A DNA stretch of 64,000 nt, taken from Sphingopyxis sp. DBS4. GTDB taxonomy: Bacteria; Pseudomonadota; Alphaproteobacteria; Sphingomonadales; Sphingomonadaceae. Position numbers and translations under genes: made by a program. Under the pieces are notes generated by a model, which had not been told where the DNA came from, did no database searches, and saw only the letters and a list, made by a program, of their open reading frames with translations. Positions 8,485 to 17,710 of the stretch are shown here, one piece after another; the first letter of the stretch is position 1, and each line of letters opens with the position of its first letter. The DNA is taken from NCBI RefSeq assembly GCF_024628865.1, contig NZ_CP102384.1, positions 1,871,001 through 1,935,000 on the forward strand. Direction: 5' to 3'.

Positions 8485-9291
8485 ATGATTGCTTCGCTCT
8501 TGGGAGCTTTGGCGCTCATCGGAAATGCGCAAACTATTCCCGATCCGCCAGTCTCGCGCTGGATCTTGCGAGACGATCCGGCAAGGTGCCAACTGGAACG
8601 GCAAAATATCGAACCATCCGCCATTTTGGCGATCGAGACCGTGCCGGGGATCGACAGCTACAACGTGGCTATCGCCAGCGAGAAAATCAAAGGCTCCACG
8701 CCGCTCTCGCCCGCCGCACTGACCTTTGCTCCATCCCGGCAAAAATTGGACGGGCTGGCGCGCGCCACAAAACTGCCGAACGGCATGCCGGTAATTCAGA
8801 TGCAAGGCGTCGCGCTGGATTTCCTCACCGGGCTTGAACATGCTGAAACGGTGACCATAACGACCAAGACCGGTATCGAAGGCGCCGCCCAGGTCGCTGG
8901 TGCAGCCAAGGCCGTCGAGGCGCTTCGCAAATGCACCGCCGACCAGTTGATCGATTGGGGCGCCGATGCCGGCCAGTTCGCCCCCGGCGGCAAGCCACCG
9001 GTGGCGTTGAAGGACCGGGACGATTGGCTCTCGAACAAAGAACTGATGGATATTGCGAGACAGTCCGGACAGTCGGATGTCGATGCTCTGTTCCGTGTCA
9101 CCATCACGGTAGATGGCATCGTCGATGGCTGTCGTGCCGCGACGGATAATGTCAGGAGCGGGATAGAAACCGTTGCCTGCGGTGCAGTCGTGGGCAAGAC
9201 CTTGTTCACTGCTGCAAAAGATGCCGGCGATCACCCCGTTCGCGGCGTCGCCACATTTCGCGTCGGCCTCAGCCGCCAGCCATCCCTCTGA
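8485..9291 (+). CDS. Secreted protein with TonB C-terminal-like domain
   Basis: 268-aa exported protein. A short signal peptide (residues 1-16, MIASLLGALALIGNAQ) is followed by an N-terminal domain of unknown type ending in LRKCTADQLIDWG (about 147-159). The last 70 residues (FRVTITVDGIVDGC, ACGAVVGKTLFTAAKDAG, VRGVATFRV) follow the pattern of the TonB C-terminal fold. There is no N-terminal membrane anchor or Pro-rich spacer as in a real TonB, so it is unlikely to be an energy transducer. ATG 8485 follows GGGGAGGA (8473-8480). It stands alone; its function is unknown. Confidence 0.6.
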   Translation: MIASLLGALALIGNAQTIPDPPVSRWILRDDPARCQLERQNIEPSAILAIETVPGIDSYNVAIASEKIKGSTPLSPAALTFAPSRQKLDGLARATKLPNGMPVIQMQGVALDFLTGLEHAETVTITTKTGIEGAAQVAGAAKAVEALRKCTADQLIDWGADAGQFAPGGKPPVALKDRDDWLSNKELMDIARQSGQSDVDALFRVTITVDGIVDGCRAATDNVRSGIETVACGAVVGKTLFTAAKDAGDHPVRGVATFRVGLSRQPSL

Positions 9292-9382
9292 AATCAGATC
9301 CCTTTCTTGATGATCGACCCAGTGGACCGCTGACGCTTGTTGGCGAACCTGCCTATCCGCAATTTGCCAACAGCTAACATTG

Positions 9383-9937
9383 CTAATCCCCGTCGAAGGC
9401 GATCAGCGTCTCGCATGTCAGCCCCGCGGCCTCGAGCCGCTGCGAGCCGCCCAGATCGGGGAGGCCGATCACGAACAGCGCGGCGGCGACCTCGGCGCCG
9501 ACGCTCTGCATCAGTCTTGCGGCGGCGAGGATCGTGCCGCCGGTCGCGAGCAGATCATCGACGAGCACGACACGATGCCCCGCGGTCACCGCGCCTTCGT
9601 GCAGTTCGAGGCGGTCGACGCCATATTCGAGCTCGTAGTCGACGCCGATGGTGACGCCCGGCAGCTTGCCCGCCTTGCGCACCGGGACGAGACCGACGCC
9701 CATCGCGGTCGCCATCGCCGCACCGAACAGGAAGCCCCGCGCCTCGACCGCGACGATATAGTCGGGACGATAGGCAGCGGCGCGGGCGGCCAGGCGGCGG
9801 ACGCTTTCGGAAAAGCCGGCGGCGTCGCCGATCAGCGTGGTGATATCGCGGAACTGGATGCCCGGCTTAGGAAAGTCCGGGATGGTGCGGACCAGCGACG
9901 CAAGGTCGAGGTCGGGCCGAGGCGGGAGAGCGATCAT
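9383..9937 (-). CDS. apt: Adenine phosphoribosyltransferase
   Basis: Purine salvage enzyme converting adenine and PRPP to AMP in the cytoplasm. The 184-aa protein shows FPKPGIQFRDITTLI near the start, VEARGFLFGAAMA and the PRPP-binding loop VVLVDDLLATGGT. Length matches the family. ATG 9937 is used; an upstream extension in the same frame would run into petC. It starts 26 bases after the petC stop on the same strand, so it is probably transcribed with the bc1 operon. Confidence 0.95.
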   Translation of the reverse strand: MIALPPRPDLDLASLVRTIPDFPKPGIQFRDITTLIGDAAGFSESVRRLAARAAAYRPDYIVAVEARGFLFGAAMATAMGVGLVPVRKAGKLPGVTIGVDYELEYGVDRLELHEGAVTAGHRVVLVDDLLATGGTILAAARLMQSVGAEVAAALFVIGLPDLGGSQRLEAAGLTCETLIAFDGD

Positions 9938-9963
9938 CGGCGTGACCGCCCTCCCCCGAAGGG

Positions 9964-10776
9964 TCAATGCTTCTTGTCGGCCCAGATGTTCCGGTACGAC
10001 ATATAGGTCAGGCCAGTGAAGATGAGCAGGAAGATGAAGGCTGCCCAGCCCACCTGAACGCGCTTCACCAGCTTCGGCTCGGCGGTCCACACCAGGAAGG
10101 CGGCGACATCGCTCGCCATCGCTTTCACCGTGTTCGGCGAACCGTCGGCAAAGGTCACCTGCCCGTCGTGCAGCGGCGGCGCCATCGCGAGGTTGAGGTT
10201 CGCGAAATAGGGGTTGTAGTGCAGGCCCGTCGGCGGCTGCAGTTCCTTCGGCAGGTTCGCCGGGGGATTCTGGAAGCCGGTCAGCAGCGAATAGACATAG
10301 TTCTTGCCGCCTTCGCGCGCCTTGGTGATCAGCGACAGGTCGGGCGGCAACGCATTGTTGTTCGCCGCGCGCGCCGCGGTTTCATTGGCGTAGGGCGCCG
10401 GGAAATGATCCGACGGCAGGCCCGTGCGCGTCGACGGTTCGCCGGTGTCGGGATTGACCGACGGGATCGTGTCATAGCTTTTGGCGAAGCTCTTGATCTG
10501 CCCCTCGCTATAGCCGAGATCCGCGATGTCGCGGAAGGCGACGAGGTTCAGGCTGTGGCACGCCGAACAGACTTCCTTGTACACCTGCATCCCGCGCTGC
10601 AGCTTGGCCTTGTCCCAGTGCGGGAGCAGACCGTCACTCGACAGCGCAAGATGCTTCGGTTCCTTGTGGAACGCGTGCGAAGCATTGGCTTCGTTGGAAA
10701 GGGGCGTGGTCAGGATCGCGCACAGCAGGGCTGCGATGAAACCCAGACCGACGAGAAAACCGAGCGGACGAACCAT
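9964..10776 (-). CDS. petC: Cytochrome c1 of the bc1 complex
   Basis: Haem-c subunit that passes electrons from the Rieske protein to cytochrome c on the periplasmic side. The 270-aa protein has an N-terminal hydrophobic signal, the haem site CSACH (residues 70-74), the downstream Met ligand region NLAMAPPL, and a C-terminal membrane anchor (VGWAAFIFLLIFTGLTYM) with a basic tail. It follows petB in the operon by 31 bases. Confidence 0.95.
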   Translation of the reverse strand: MVRPLGFLVGLGFIAALLCAILTTPLSNEANASHAFHKEPKHLALSSDGLLPHWDKAKLQRGMQVYKEVCSACHSLNLVAFRDIADLGYSEGQIKSFAKSYDTIPSVNPDTGEPSTRTGLPSDHFPAPYANETAARAANNNALPPDLSLITKAREGGKNYVYSLLTGFQNPPANLPKELQPPTGLHYNPYFANLNLAMAPPLHDGQVTFADGSPNTVKAMASDVAAFLVWTAEPKLVKRVQVGWAAFIFLLIFTGLTYMSYRNIWADKKH

Positions 10777-10807
10777 GGCTGTATCAGCTCCTATTAAAGT
10801 CCGGCGC

Positions 10808-12088
10808 TCAGGCCGTGGCCGCCGACGTGTCGTCGGCATGCTTTGCGAGGACCGCTTCCGTGATCGAGTTCGGCATCGGCAGCGGACGTTCGATCCGCGA
10901 GACGATCGGCAATATGATCAGGAAGTGCGCGAAATAATAAGCCGCGGCGAGCTGGCTCATGATCACGTACGGCTGTTCGGCCGGACTCTTGCCGCAGAAC
11001 CCCAGGATGAACACGTCGACGACGAGAACCCAGAAGAAAATGCGGTTGAGCGGACGATAGTTCGACGACTTGACCGGCGAGCTGTCGAGCCACGGCAGGA
11101 AGAACAGTAGCGCGATCGCCGCGAACATCGCGATGACGCCCCACAGTTTCGCATCGATCCACAGGAAGTTGAAGGTGAAGGCGCGCAGGATCGCGTAGAA
11201 GGGCCAGAAATACCATTCGGGCACGATATGCGCGGGGGTCGAAAGCGGGTTGGCGGGGATATAATTGTCCGCATGGCCGAGCAGGTTCGGGCTGAAGAAG
11301 GTCAACGCGACGAAGACGAGCAGGAACACGCCGACGCCGAAGCCGTCCTTTGCGGTGTAATAGGGGTGGAACGGGACGGTATCCTGTTCGTCCTTCACCT
11401 CGATGCCCGTCGGGTTCGACGACCCCGGAATGTGCAGCGCCCAGATATGCAGGATGATGACCCCCGCGATCACGAACGGCAGCAGATAGTGGAGCGAGAA
11501 GAAGCGGTTGAGCGCGGCATTGTCGGGCGCGAAGCCACCGAGCAGCCAGACGCGGATCGGATCGCCGACGACCGGAATCGCCGAGAAGAAGCCGGTGATC
11601 ACCTGCGCCCCCCAGAAGCTCATCTGGCCCCAGGGAAGGACATAGCCCATGAAGGCGGTCGCCATCATCAGGAGGAAGATCACGACGCCGAGCAGCCACA
11701 CCATTTCGCGCGGCGCCTTGTACGATCCGTAATAAAGGCCGCGGAAGATGTGCAGATAAACGACGATGAAGAACATGCTCGCGCCGTTCATATGCGCGTA
11801 GCGGATGAACCAGCCGGCGTTCACGTCGCGCATGATATGCTCGACCGAGTTGAAGGCGACGCCCGCATTGGCGGCATAATGCATCGCCAGCACGATACCG
11901 GTGACGATCTGGATGACCAGCGCGGCACCCGCGAGGACGCCGAAGTTCCAGAAATAGTTGAGGTTGCGCGGAACCGGATAGCCGGGACCGGTGGCATTGT
12001 AGACAAGCCGCGGAATCGGCAACTTCTCGTCCATCCACTTCATCAGCGGATGCTGGGGTTCATATGGTTTGGCCCAGGGAAAGCTCAT
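10808..12088 (-). CDS. petB: Cytochrome b of the bc1 complex
   Basis: Integral membrane subunit carrying two b haems and the quinol and quinone sites. It is 426 aa and full-length (not the split b6/IV form). Visible landmarks include [51 protein letters not shown] and [13 protein letters not shown] (the PEWY loop of the quinol-oxidation site). The ATG at 12088 lies 13 bases after the Rieske stop. Confidence 0.97.
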   Translation of the reverse strand: MSFPWAKPYEPQHPLMKWMDEKLPIPRLVYNATGPGYPVPRNLNYFWNFGVLAGAALVIQIVTGIVLAMHYAANAGVAFNSVEHIMRDVNAGWFIRYAHMNGASMFFIVVYLHIFRGLYYGSYKAPREMVWLLGVVIFLLMMATAFMGYVLPWGQMSFWGAQVITGFFSAIPVVGDPIRVWLLGGFAPDNAALNRFFSLHYLLPFVIAGVIILHIWALHIPGSSNPTGIEVKDEQDTVPFHPYYTAKDGFGVGVFLLVFVALTFFSPNLLGHADNYIPANPLSTPAHIVPEWYFWPFYAILRAFTFNFLWIDAKLWGVIAMFAAIALLFFLPWLDSSPVKSSNYRPLNRIFFWVLVVDVFILGFCGKSPAEQPYVIMSQLAAAYYFAHFLIILPIVSRIERPLPMPNSITEAVLAKHADDTSAATA

Positions 12089-12101
12089 CTTATCTCGCTC
12101 C

Positions 12102-12659
12102 TCAGCCGATCGTCACGACGGTGTCGCTGTTGAATTCATAGGGCGGCACAGCCAGATTCTTGGGTGCCGGGCCCTTACGGATGCGCGCCGCGGTGTCGTA
12201 GTGCGACCCGTGGCACGGGCAGAAATAACCGCCGTAATCGCCGCGGTTCTCGCCCTCGGCGGCGCCGAGCGGCACGCAGCCGAGATGGGTGCAGACGCCG
12301 AGCGTGATCAGCCAGTTTTCCTTGCCGGGCTTGGTGCGCTCGTCGATCGTCTGCGGGTCGCGCAGGTCGCTCAAGGGAACCTTCTTCGCCTCCGCGATCT
12401 CGACCGGGGTCAGGTTGCGGACGAACACCGGCTGCTTGCGCCAGCTCGTCTTGATGGCCTGCCCCGGCTGAATCGCCGAAATGTCGATTTCGGTCGACGA
12501 CAGCGCAAGCACGTCAGCGGAAGGATTCATCTGATTGACCAGGGGAAGCACCACCGCGGCCGCACCGACACCGGCGAAACTGACCGCCGCGATATTGATG
12601 AAGTCCCGGCGCCGCACGCCATCTTCGATGCCGGCGGTAGTTTCGGTTTCACTGGCCAT
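12102..12659 (-). CDS. petA: Rieske iron-sulfur subunit of the bc1 complex
   Basis: 2Fe-2S subunit that takes the first electron from quinol. The 185-aa protein has an N-terminal RRRDF (residues 16-20) twin-arginine-type signal leading into a membrane anchor (about 21-41). Cluster ligands are in CTHLGC (123-128) and CPCHGS (147-152). It is the first gene of petABC. The promoter should lie in 12660-12883, between this gene and the divergent trmL; that stretch shows no gene. Confidence 0.97.
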   Translation of the reverse strand: MASETETTAGIEDGVRRRDFINIAAVSFAGVGAAAVVLPLVNQMNPSADVLALSSTEIDISAIQPGQAIKTSWRKQPVFVRNLTPVEIAEAKKVPLSDLRDPQTIDERTKPGKENWLITLGVCTHLGCVPLGAAEGENRGDYGGYFCPCHGSHYDTAARIRKGPAPKNLAVPPYEFNSDTVVTIG

Positions 12660-12883
12660 TCGACTGCCCTTGCATGGGTGAACTGACAAAGTTCCCGAAG
12701 AAGGATGGCCCGCCCCGTTGCGCGCGCACAAAACGGCGCAGCCCGGCGGCCCCTCCGGGAATTGCGGGCCTGATAGCCGCACAGTCCGGGCTTGCCAACA
12801 GGCAATTTCCCCTTCGTCCCATTGATCGGCCCTTCGGACCCTAAGCCCTCGATTCCTTCACCCGCCGGGACTATGGCGGCGGC

Positions 12884-13342
12884 ATGGAAATCGCCCTGTT
12901 TCAGCCCGATATTGCCGGCAATGTCGGCACGATCCTGCGCACCGCCGCCTGTTTCGGGGCGCCCGCGCATATCATCGAGCCGTGCGGTTTCCCCTTCGGC
13001 GACGCGGCGCTGAAGCGCGCCGGAATGGATTATGCGGTGCGCGCCAATGTCCGGCGGCATCCCGGCTGGGACGCGTTCCGCCAATGGGCACAGATCGGCG
13101 GCCAGCGCCTCGTCCTGCTCTCGACCGCGGGCGCGACTCCGCTTCCCGACTTTGATTTCGATCAAGGCGATGTGCTGCTCTTCGGATCAGAGAGCGCCGG
13201 CGTTCCGCACCATGTCCACGAGGCCGTCGCCGCGCGGGTCGCGATTCCGATGCAGCCCGGCTTTCGCTCCTTGAATGTCGCGGTCGCGGCTGGCATCGCG
13301 CTCGCCGAGGCGCTCCGCCAAACGAAAGGCTTTTCCGCATGA
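12884..13342 (+). CDS. trmL: tRNA (cytidine(34)-2'-O)-methyltransferase
   Basis: SpoU-family knotted methyltransferase that modifies the wobble base of tRNA-Leu. The 152-aa protein shows the family pieces ALFQPDIAGNVGTILRTAACFG, LLFGSESAGVP and FRSLNVAVAAGIALAEALRQ. The stop overlaps the hemF ATG (ATGA), so the two are translationally coupled. The length is that of a minimal TrmL without an N-terminal extension. Confidence 0.92.
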   Translation: MEIALFQPDIAGNVGTILRTAACFGAPAHIIEPCGFPFGDAALKRAGMDYAVRANVRRHPGWDAFRQWAQIGGQRLVLLSTAGATPLPDFDFDQGDVLLFGSESAGVPHHVHEAVAARVAIPMQPGFRSLNVAVAAGIALAEALRQTKGFSA

Positions 13343-14199
13343 TCTCGCTCGATCCCCAGCAACAGGCGGCGCGAAGCTGGTTCGAGTCGCTGCGTGACCG
13401 CATCTGCGCCGCGTTCGAGGCGATCGAGCGCGAGACCGGCAGCGACGCGCACTTTACCTACACGCCATGGGACCGCGAGGCCGAGGGGATCGCGCCCGGC
13501 GCGGGCGGCGGCGGCGTGCGCGCGGTGATGACGGGGCAGGTCTTCGAAAAGGTCGGAGTGAACGTCTCGACCGTCGGCGGCGAATTCGCGCCCGATTTCG
13601 CGGCGTCAATCCACGGCGCGGGCGAGGATCCCAGCTTTTTCGCGACCGGAATCAGCCTCGTCGCGCATATGGCGAACCCGCATGTGCCCGCGGTGCATAT
13701 GAACACGCGCTTCCTCGCGACGACGAAGCGCTGGTTCGGCGGCGGCGCCGACCTCAATCCGCCGATCCCTTACCAGGAAGACACCGACGCCTTTCACGCC
13801 CGTTTTCGCGCCGCCTGCGCGCCCTATGGCCCCGACGTCTACGAACGCTACGCCAAATGGGCCGACGATTATTTCTATATCCCACATCGCGGCGTGCATC
13901 GCGGCGTCGGCGGCATCTTCTACGATCATCTCGAATGCGGCGACGATGCCGAGTTCGACCGCAATTTCGCCTTCACGCAAGGGGTCGGCGAAGCCTTCCT
14001 CGACATCTTCCCGCAGGTCGTGCGGCGGCGCATGGGCCTGCCCTTCACCGACGCCGACCGCGAGGAACAGCTCGTCTGGCGCGGGCGCTATGCCGAATTC
14101 AACCTCGTCTACGATCGCGGAACGCTGTTCGGGCTCAAGACCGGCGGCAATATCGACGCGATCCTGATGAGCCTGCCGCCGCTCGCCAAGTGGAGCTGA
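13339..14199 (+). CDS. hemF: Oxygen-dependent coproporphyrinogen III oxidase
   Basis: Haem biosynthesis: converts coproporphyrinogen III to protoporphyrinogen IX with O2. The 286-aa protein contains family segments SVHMNTRF-like AVHMNTRFLATTKRWFGGG, ADLNPPIPYQEDTDAFH, HRGVHRGVGGIFYDHLE and WRGRYAEFNLVYDRGTLFGL. It overlaps trmL by four bases. An oxygen-dependent HemF fits an aerobe with the bc1/aa3 genes in this window. Confidence 0.96.
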   Translation: MISLDPQQQAARSWFESLRDRICAAFEAIERETGSDAHFTYTPWDREAEGIAPGAGGGGVRAVMTGQVFEKVGVNVSTVGGEFAPDFAASIHGAGEDPSFFATGISLVAHMANPHVPAVHMNTRFLATTKRWFGGGADLNPPIPYQEDTDAFHARFRAACAPYGPDVYERYAKWADDYFYIPHRGVHRGVGGIFYDHLECGDDAEFDRNFAFTQGVGEAFLDIFPQVVRRRMGLPFTDADREEQLVWRGRYAEFNLVYDRGTLFGLKTGGNIDAILMSLPPLAKWS

Positions 14200-14207
14200 C
14201 ACGAAGA

Positions 14208-14233
14208 AGGGCGCCCCGCCTGCGGAGCGCCCT
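14208..14233. terminator. Hairpin between convergent hemF and membrane-protein genes
   Basis: AGGGCGC (14208-14214) and GCGCCCT (14227-14233) form a 7-bp GC-rich stem 8 bases after hemF and before the stop of the convergent gene at 14254. There is no clear T run on either side, so termination is only suggested. Confidence 0.4.
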
Positions 14234-14253
14234 CGTTTCGGATCAGCGCCCGG

Positions 14254-15150
14254 TCAGGCGAAAACGCCGGCGTTGCTGTCGGTATTGACGCAGCGATAGA
14301 TCGCTGCCGGCGTCGCAACCGACAGCAGGATCAGCGGAACATAGATCAGCAGGCCGAAAATGACGGCGAACAGGATCGTGCCCGCGCCCGCGCCGGGGCT
14401 TCCCATTGCACCGAAGATGCCCCCCGCCGCTCCCGCGATACCGCCGAAGATCAGATTGGCGACCATCAGGAAAACGAACGACAGGATCGCGATAATCACG
14501 TTGAAACCGACGATCGTCCACTGCGACGCGCCGGTCAATTTCCAGGACGCGCCCAGGGCAGCGAACGGGTTCGACCGGCGGTGCGCCGCCATCCACGGTC
14601 CCGCGACCCCCAGCCGCCCGAACAGCCACAGGAAAAAGACGATGATCGCGATATAGACGATGACCCCAAAGGCGATCAGTCCGCCCGACACGCCGCCGTT
14701 CATGAAGATTTCCGGCGACAGGCCACTCACCCCGAACAGCGCGACCGCGAACAGTCCGACGATCAGGAGGATGATATACATGGCGATGACCATCCCGATG
14801 TAGAGGATGAACAGCGCCCCGACATAGGCGGCCCCGGCGCCGAGCGACCAGCCGATGTCCGCGGCCGGATCGCCGCCGACCAGGCCGCTGCGCCACACGA
14901 GAAGGCTCGCTGCGAACATCACCGTTCCCGCGATGATCGCAAAGAAGAAGATTTTGCCGAAAGCGCTGAGCGCGGCGGAAGGATCGTTGGGCGACGCCGC
15001 CATCGACGCGAAGGTGCTGCCGAGCAGCAGCCAGCCCAGCAACGCGATCGCCACCAGCGCCCCGCCCAGATACAGCAGCATCCGCGCCCAATTGGCGCCC
15101 AGAAAGGCGAACGTCTCCGAAAAGGCCGCCCCTATGCTCATTTTGGCCAT
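14254..15150 (-). CDS. Polytopic membrane protein, paralogue of the next gene
   Basis: 298-aa protein with about six hydrophobic segments and no catalytic motif I recognise. The segment NPFAALGASWKLTGASQW (about residues 200-217) matches NPFAALMGSWQLTSGNGW in the gene at 15211-15954, and the two share an overall plan (amphipathic N-terminus, paired helices, C-terminal helix ending near TPAAIYRC or TAVLASVYRQ). They are therefore tandem paralogues. Both sit on the minus strand 60 bases apart. Gly-rich loops near the C-terminus (GGIAGAAGGIFGAMG) are notable. Function unknown. Confidence 0.7.
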   Translation of the reverse strand: MAKMSIGAAFSETFAFLGANWARMLLYLGGALVAIALLGWLLLGSTFASMAASPNDPSAALSAFGKIFFFAIIAGTVMFAASLLVWRSGLVGGDPAADIGWSLGAGAAYVGALFILYIGMVIAMYIILLIVGLFAVALFGVSGLSPEIFMNGGVSGGLIAFGVIVYIAIIVFFLWLFGRLGVAGPWMAAHRRSNPFAALGASWKLTGASQWTIVGFNVIIAILSFVFLMVANLIFGGIAGAAGGIFGAMGSPGAGAGTILFAVIFGLLIYVPLILLSVATPAAIYRCVNTDSNAGVFA

Positions 15151-15210
15151 GTCTCTTCCCCTGTTGTTAACCCCGACTGTCCTTCACGTCTTTCGTCCCG
15201 ATGGAACGAA

Positions 15211-15954
15211 TTATTGGAAAATGTCCCCCGCCCCCCTCGCCGCCAATTGCCGATAGACCGATGCGAGCACCGCCGTGTTGAGCAAGCCGAAGCCCGCGGA
15301 CACGGCCGAATTGATCACGCTGCCGATCAGATAGCCGATAGAGCCGCGGACGCCGAAGATGCCGGTCACCTGCTGAACGATCAGCGAAATAACGATCAGG
15401 ACGATCAGGAACAGGAAAACGAAGAAGGCGACCCGCCAGCCGTTGCCGCTCGTCAATTGCCAGCTACCCATCAGGGCCGCGAACGGATTCTTGATATTGC
15501 GGTCCGCCAGCAAGGGATAGGCGGCGGCAAGCCGGCCAAAGAGATAGATCGCCGGCACGATCAGCAGCAGAAACGCAATCCCCATCAACAGCGATTGCAC
15601 CACGAACATCGCGATCATCGTCGGGATCATCGCCAGCGTAAAGAGCAGCGCCTCGCCGACGCTGGTGCCCGCCCGGGCGAGCCACAGCCGCAAAATAGCG
15701 AGCGAACCCAGCGTCGATGCCATGGTGACCGCCAGAAGCCACGGGAATTGCTGCTTCAAATCCGCGATGAGCATCGCATTGAGCTGTTCGGGCGTGACAT
15801 TACCGGGCGGCGAAAGCGGCGCGGGACCGAGCAGCGCCATCATCATGCCGGGCAGGAAAAAGAACAGCCCGGCCAGCACGCCGGTCAGCGGCAGGTGCGC
15901 GCGAACCAGCATCGTCGCATCGTCCCATGCCGCGCCCATGTCGAATTTTGTCAT
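15211..15954 (-). CDS. Polytopic membrane protein, paralogue of the preceding gene
   Basis: 247-aa protein with about six hydrophobic segments. The start ATG 15954 (MTKFDMGAAWDDA) is favoured over in-frame codons upstream that would overlap lipB. It shares the NPFAALxxSWxLT signature with its neighbour at 14254-15150. No enzyme motif is visible. Such proteins are seen in sphingomonads without assigned function. Its promoter region lies back to back with lipB (about 106 bases). Confidence 0.7.
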   Translation of the reverse strand: MTKFDMGAAWDDATMLVRAHLPLTGVLAGLFFFLPGMMMALLGPAPLSPPGNVTPEQLNAMLIADLKQQFPWLLAVTMASTLGSLAILRLWLARAGTSVGEALLFTLAMIPTMIAMFVVQSLLMGIAFLLLIVPAIYLFGRLAAAYPLLADRNIKNPFAALMGSWQLTSGNGWRVAFFVFLFLIVLIVISLIVQQVTGIFGVRGSIGYLIGSVINSAVSAGFGLLNTAVLASVYRQLAARGAGDIFQ

Positions 15955-16060
15955 TGATACCCCATTATTTTCTTTTCCCGGTTGCGGTCGAAACTGACGG
16001 CCTTCGTCCCCAATGTCCAGCCTCTTGCATCTGCGCCCGCGAGACGGCACTTACCCCGCG

Positions 16061-16714
16061 ATGACCCGACTTTCTGCACCCGAATGGATCGTCGCACCCG
16101 GCCGGACCGATTATGCCGCGGCGCTCGCCGACATGGAGCAGCGCGCCGCCGCGATCCAGGCGGGCACGGGGCGCGAGCGCGTCTGGCTGATCGAGCACCC
16201 ACCGCTCTATACCGCCGGGACCAGCGCCGATCCCGCCGAACTGCTCGACCCGCGTTTTCCGGTGTTCGATGCCGGGCGCGGCGGGCGTTATACCTATCAT
16301 GGTCCCGGCCAGCGCGTCGGCTATGTCCAGCTCGACCTGACGCAGCGCGGGCGCGACGTGCGCGCCTATGTCGCGGCGCTCGAGGGCTGGGTGATCGACG
16401 CGCTCGCTCTGCTCGGCGTCGCCGCGCGCCGCGCCGAGGGGCGCATCGGCATCTGGACCGACGATCCGGACGGCCGCGAAGCCAAGATCGGGGCGATCGG
16501 CGTCCGGGTGAAGCGCTGGGTCACGCTCCACGGATTTTCGCTCAACGTCGATCCCGACATGACGCATTTTTCGGGCATCGTGCCGTGCGGGATCGCCGAG
16601 TTTCCGGTCACCAGCCTCGCGATGCTGGGGAAGCAGGCGTCGTTCGCCGAGGTCGACCGCGCGCTGGCCGACGCCTTTCCCGGCTTTCTCGACAAGCTGC
16701 GGGCGAGCGACTAG
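16061..16714 (+). CDS. lipB: Lipoyl(octanoyl) transferase
   Basis: Moves octanoyl from acyl carrier protein to the lipoyl domains of 2-oxoacid dehydrogenases. The 217-aa protein has [37 protein letters not shown], the conserved Lys in [22 protein letters not shown] and the catalytic Cys in [12 protein letters not shown] 16061 (MTRLSAPEW) is preferred; an in-frame ATG 16016-region start would add a 16-residue stretch unlike the family. Confidence 0.95.
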   Translation: MTRLSAPEWIVAPGRTDYAAALADMEQRAAAIQAGTGRERVWLIEHPPLYTAGTSADPAELLDPRFPVFDAGRGGRYTYHGPGQRVGYVQLDLTQRGRDVRAYVAALEGWVIDALALLGVAARRAEGRIGIWTDDPDGREAKIGAIGVRVKRWVTLHGFSLNVDPDMTHFSGIVPCGIAEFPVTSLAMLGKQASFAEVDRALADAFPGFLDKLRASD

Positions 16715-16724
16715 GAACGGCGCC

Positions 16725-17054
16725 ATGACGCGGATCATCCTCAGCTCGCTCCTCCTGCTTTCGCTCGCGGCCTGCGGCAACGAGCCATCGGGCAAATCGA
16801 CCGCCAAGCTCGACGCGGTCGAGGTTCAGCCGGGCTCGATCAGCGATTCGATGATCATTCTCGACAATGCGGCAGGCGACGGGACCGCGGTCGACAACAG
16901 CGTGCCCGACGACGGAACCAAGAAGGACGGCACCAAGCCCGCGGCTGATGCGGCCGAGGGCGACGAGGTCGCATCCGAGAATCCCGATGCCGTCGAGGCG
17001 CCGGTGGCGAAGAAAGCGGTGACCGCCGACAGCACGGCGACGAAGACCGAATAG
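16725..17054 (+). CDS. Small lipoprotein
   Basis: 109-aa protein with a clear lipobox: hydrophobic residues 4-14 then LAAC with Cys17, so it should be lipid-anchored. The mature part is acidic, low in complexity and rich in Asp, Ala, Thr and Lys (GTKKDGTKPAADAAEGDE), probably disordered. It starts 10 bases after the lipB stop. No domain is recognised. Confidence 0.65.
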   Translation: MTRIILSSLLLLSLAACGNEPSGKSTAKLDAVEVQPGSISDSMIILDNAAGDGTAVDNSVPDDGTKKDGTKPAADAAEGDEVASENPDAVEAPVAKKAVTADSTATKTE

Positions 17055-17073
17055 TCCGCCGCCTCCCCTAATT

Positions 17074-17706
17074 TCAGCGCAGCCCCAGCGATTTGTGCGT
17101 CTGCAGCGACAGGCGCCAGCGCGGATCGGCCATCACCAGATCGATGCACGCCTGAACATTGGCAGCCGCGTTCGGGTCGTCGAGCGGCTGGATCAGCCGG
17201 TGCGCGAAATCGAGCTCCGCAAGCATCGCGACATCGCTGCCCGGCTGCGGCCAGACGAGCTTCAACTCGTCGCCGCTCCGCTGGACAAGCTCGCTCCCGG
17301 CCTTGGGGCTGACACAAATCCAGTCGATGCTGCGCGGCACTTCGTGGGTACCGTTGGTTTCGATCGCGATCGTAAAACCCTGTGCGTGCAGGGCATCGAT
17401 CAGCGGCGCATCGACCTGCAGCATCGGCTCGCCGCCGGTCAGCACGACGTAGCGGTCGCCCGCCCCGTCGCCCCAGCTTTCGCCGATCACCCGCGCCAGC
17501 GCCGCTGCATCGGGATATTTCGCGCCGAGCGTGCCGTCGGTGCCGACGAAATCGGTGTCGCAGAATTTGCAGATGGCTTTCGCCCGATCCTGCTCGCGCC
17601 CGGTCCACAGGTTGCAGCCCGCGAAGCGACAGAAAACCGCGCGGCGCCCCGCCTGCGCACCCTCGCCCTGCAGAGTCAGGAAAATCTCTTTGACGGCATA
17701 AGCCAT
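17074..17706 (-). CDS. queE: 7-carboxy-7-deazaguanine synthase
   Basis: Radical-SAM enzyme making the deazaguanine core in queuosine synthesis. The 210-aa protein begins EIFLTLQGEGAQAGRRAVFCR. The cluster cysteines are C31, C46 and C49, a CX14CX2C spacing as described for the Burkholderia-type QueE rather than the usual CX3CX2C. YVVLTGGEPMLQVD and IETNGT are the SAM and substrate segments. It starts four bases after queC stops, on the same strand. Confidence 0.94.
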   Translation of the reverse strand: MAYAVKEIFLTLQGEGAQAGRRAVFCRFAGCNLWTGREQDRAKAICKFCDTDFVGTDGTLGAKYPDAAALARVIGESWGDGAGDRYVVLTGGEPMLQVDAPLIDALHAQGFTIAIETNGTHEVPRSIDWICVSPKAGSELVQRSGDELKLVWPQPGSDVAMLAELDFAHRLIQPLDDPNAAANVQACIDLVMADPRWRLSLQTHKSLGLR

Positions 17707-17710
17707 GGGA

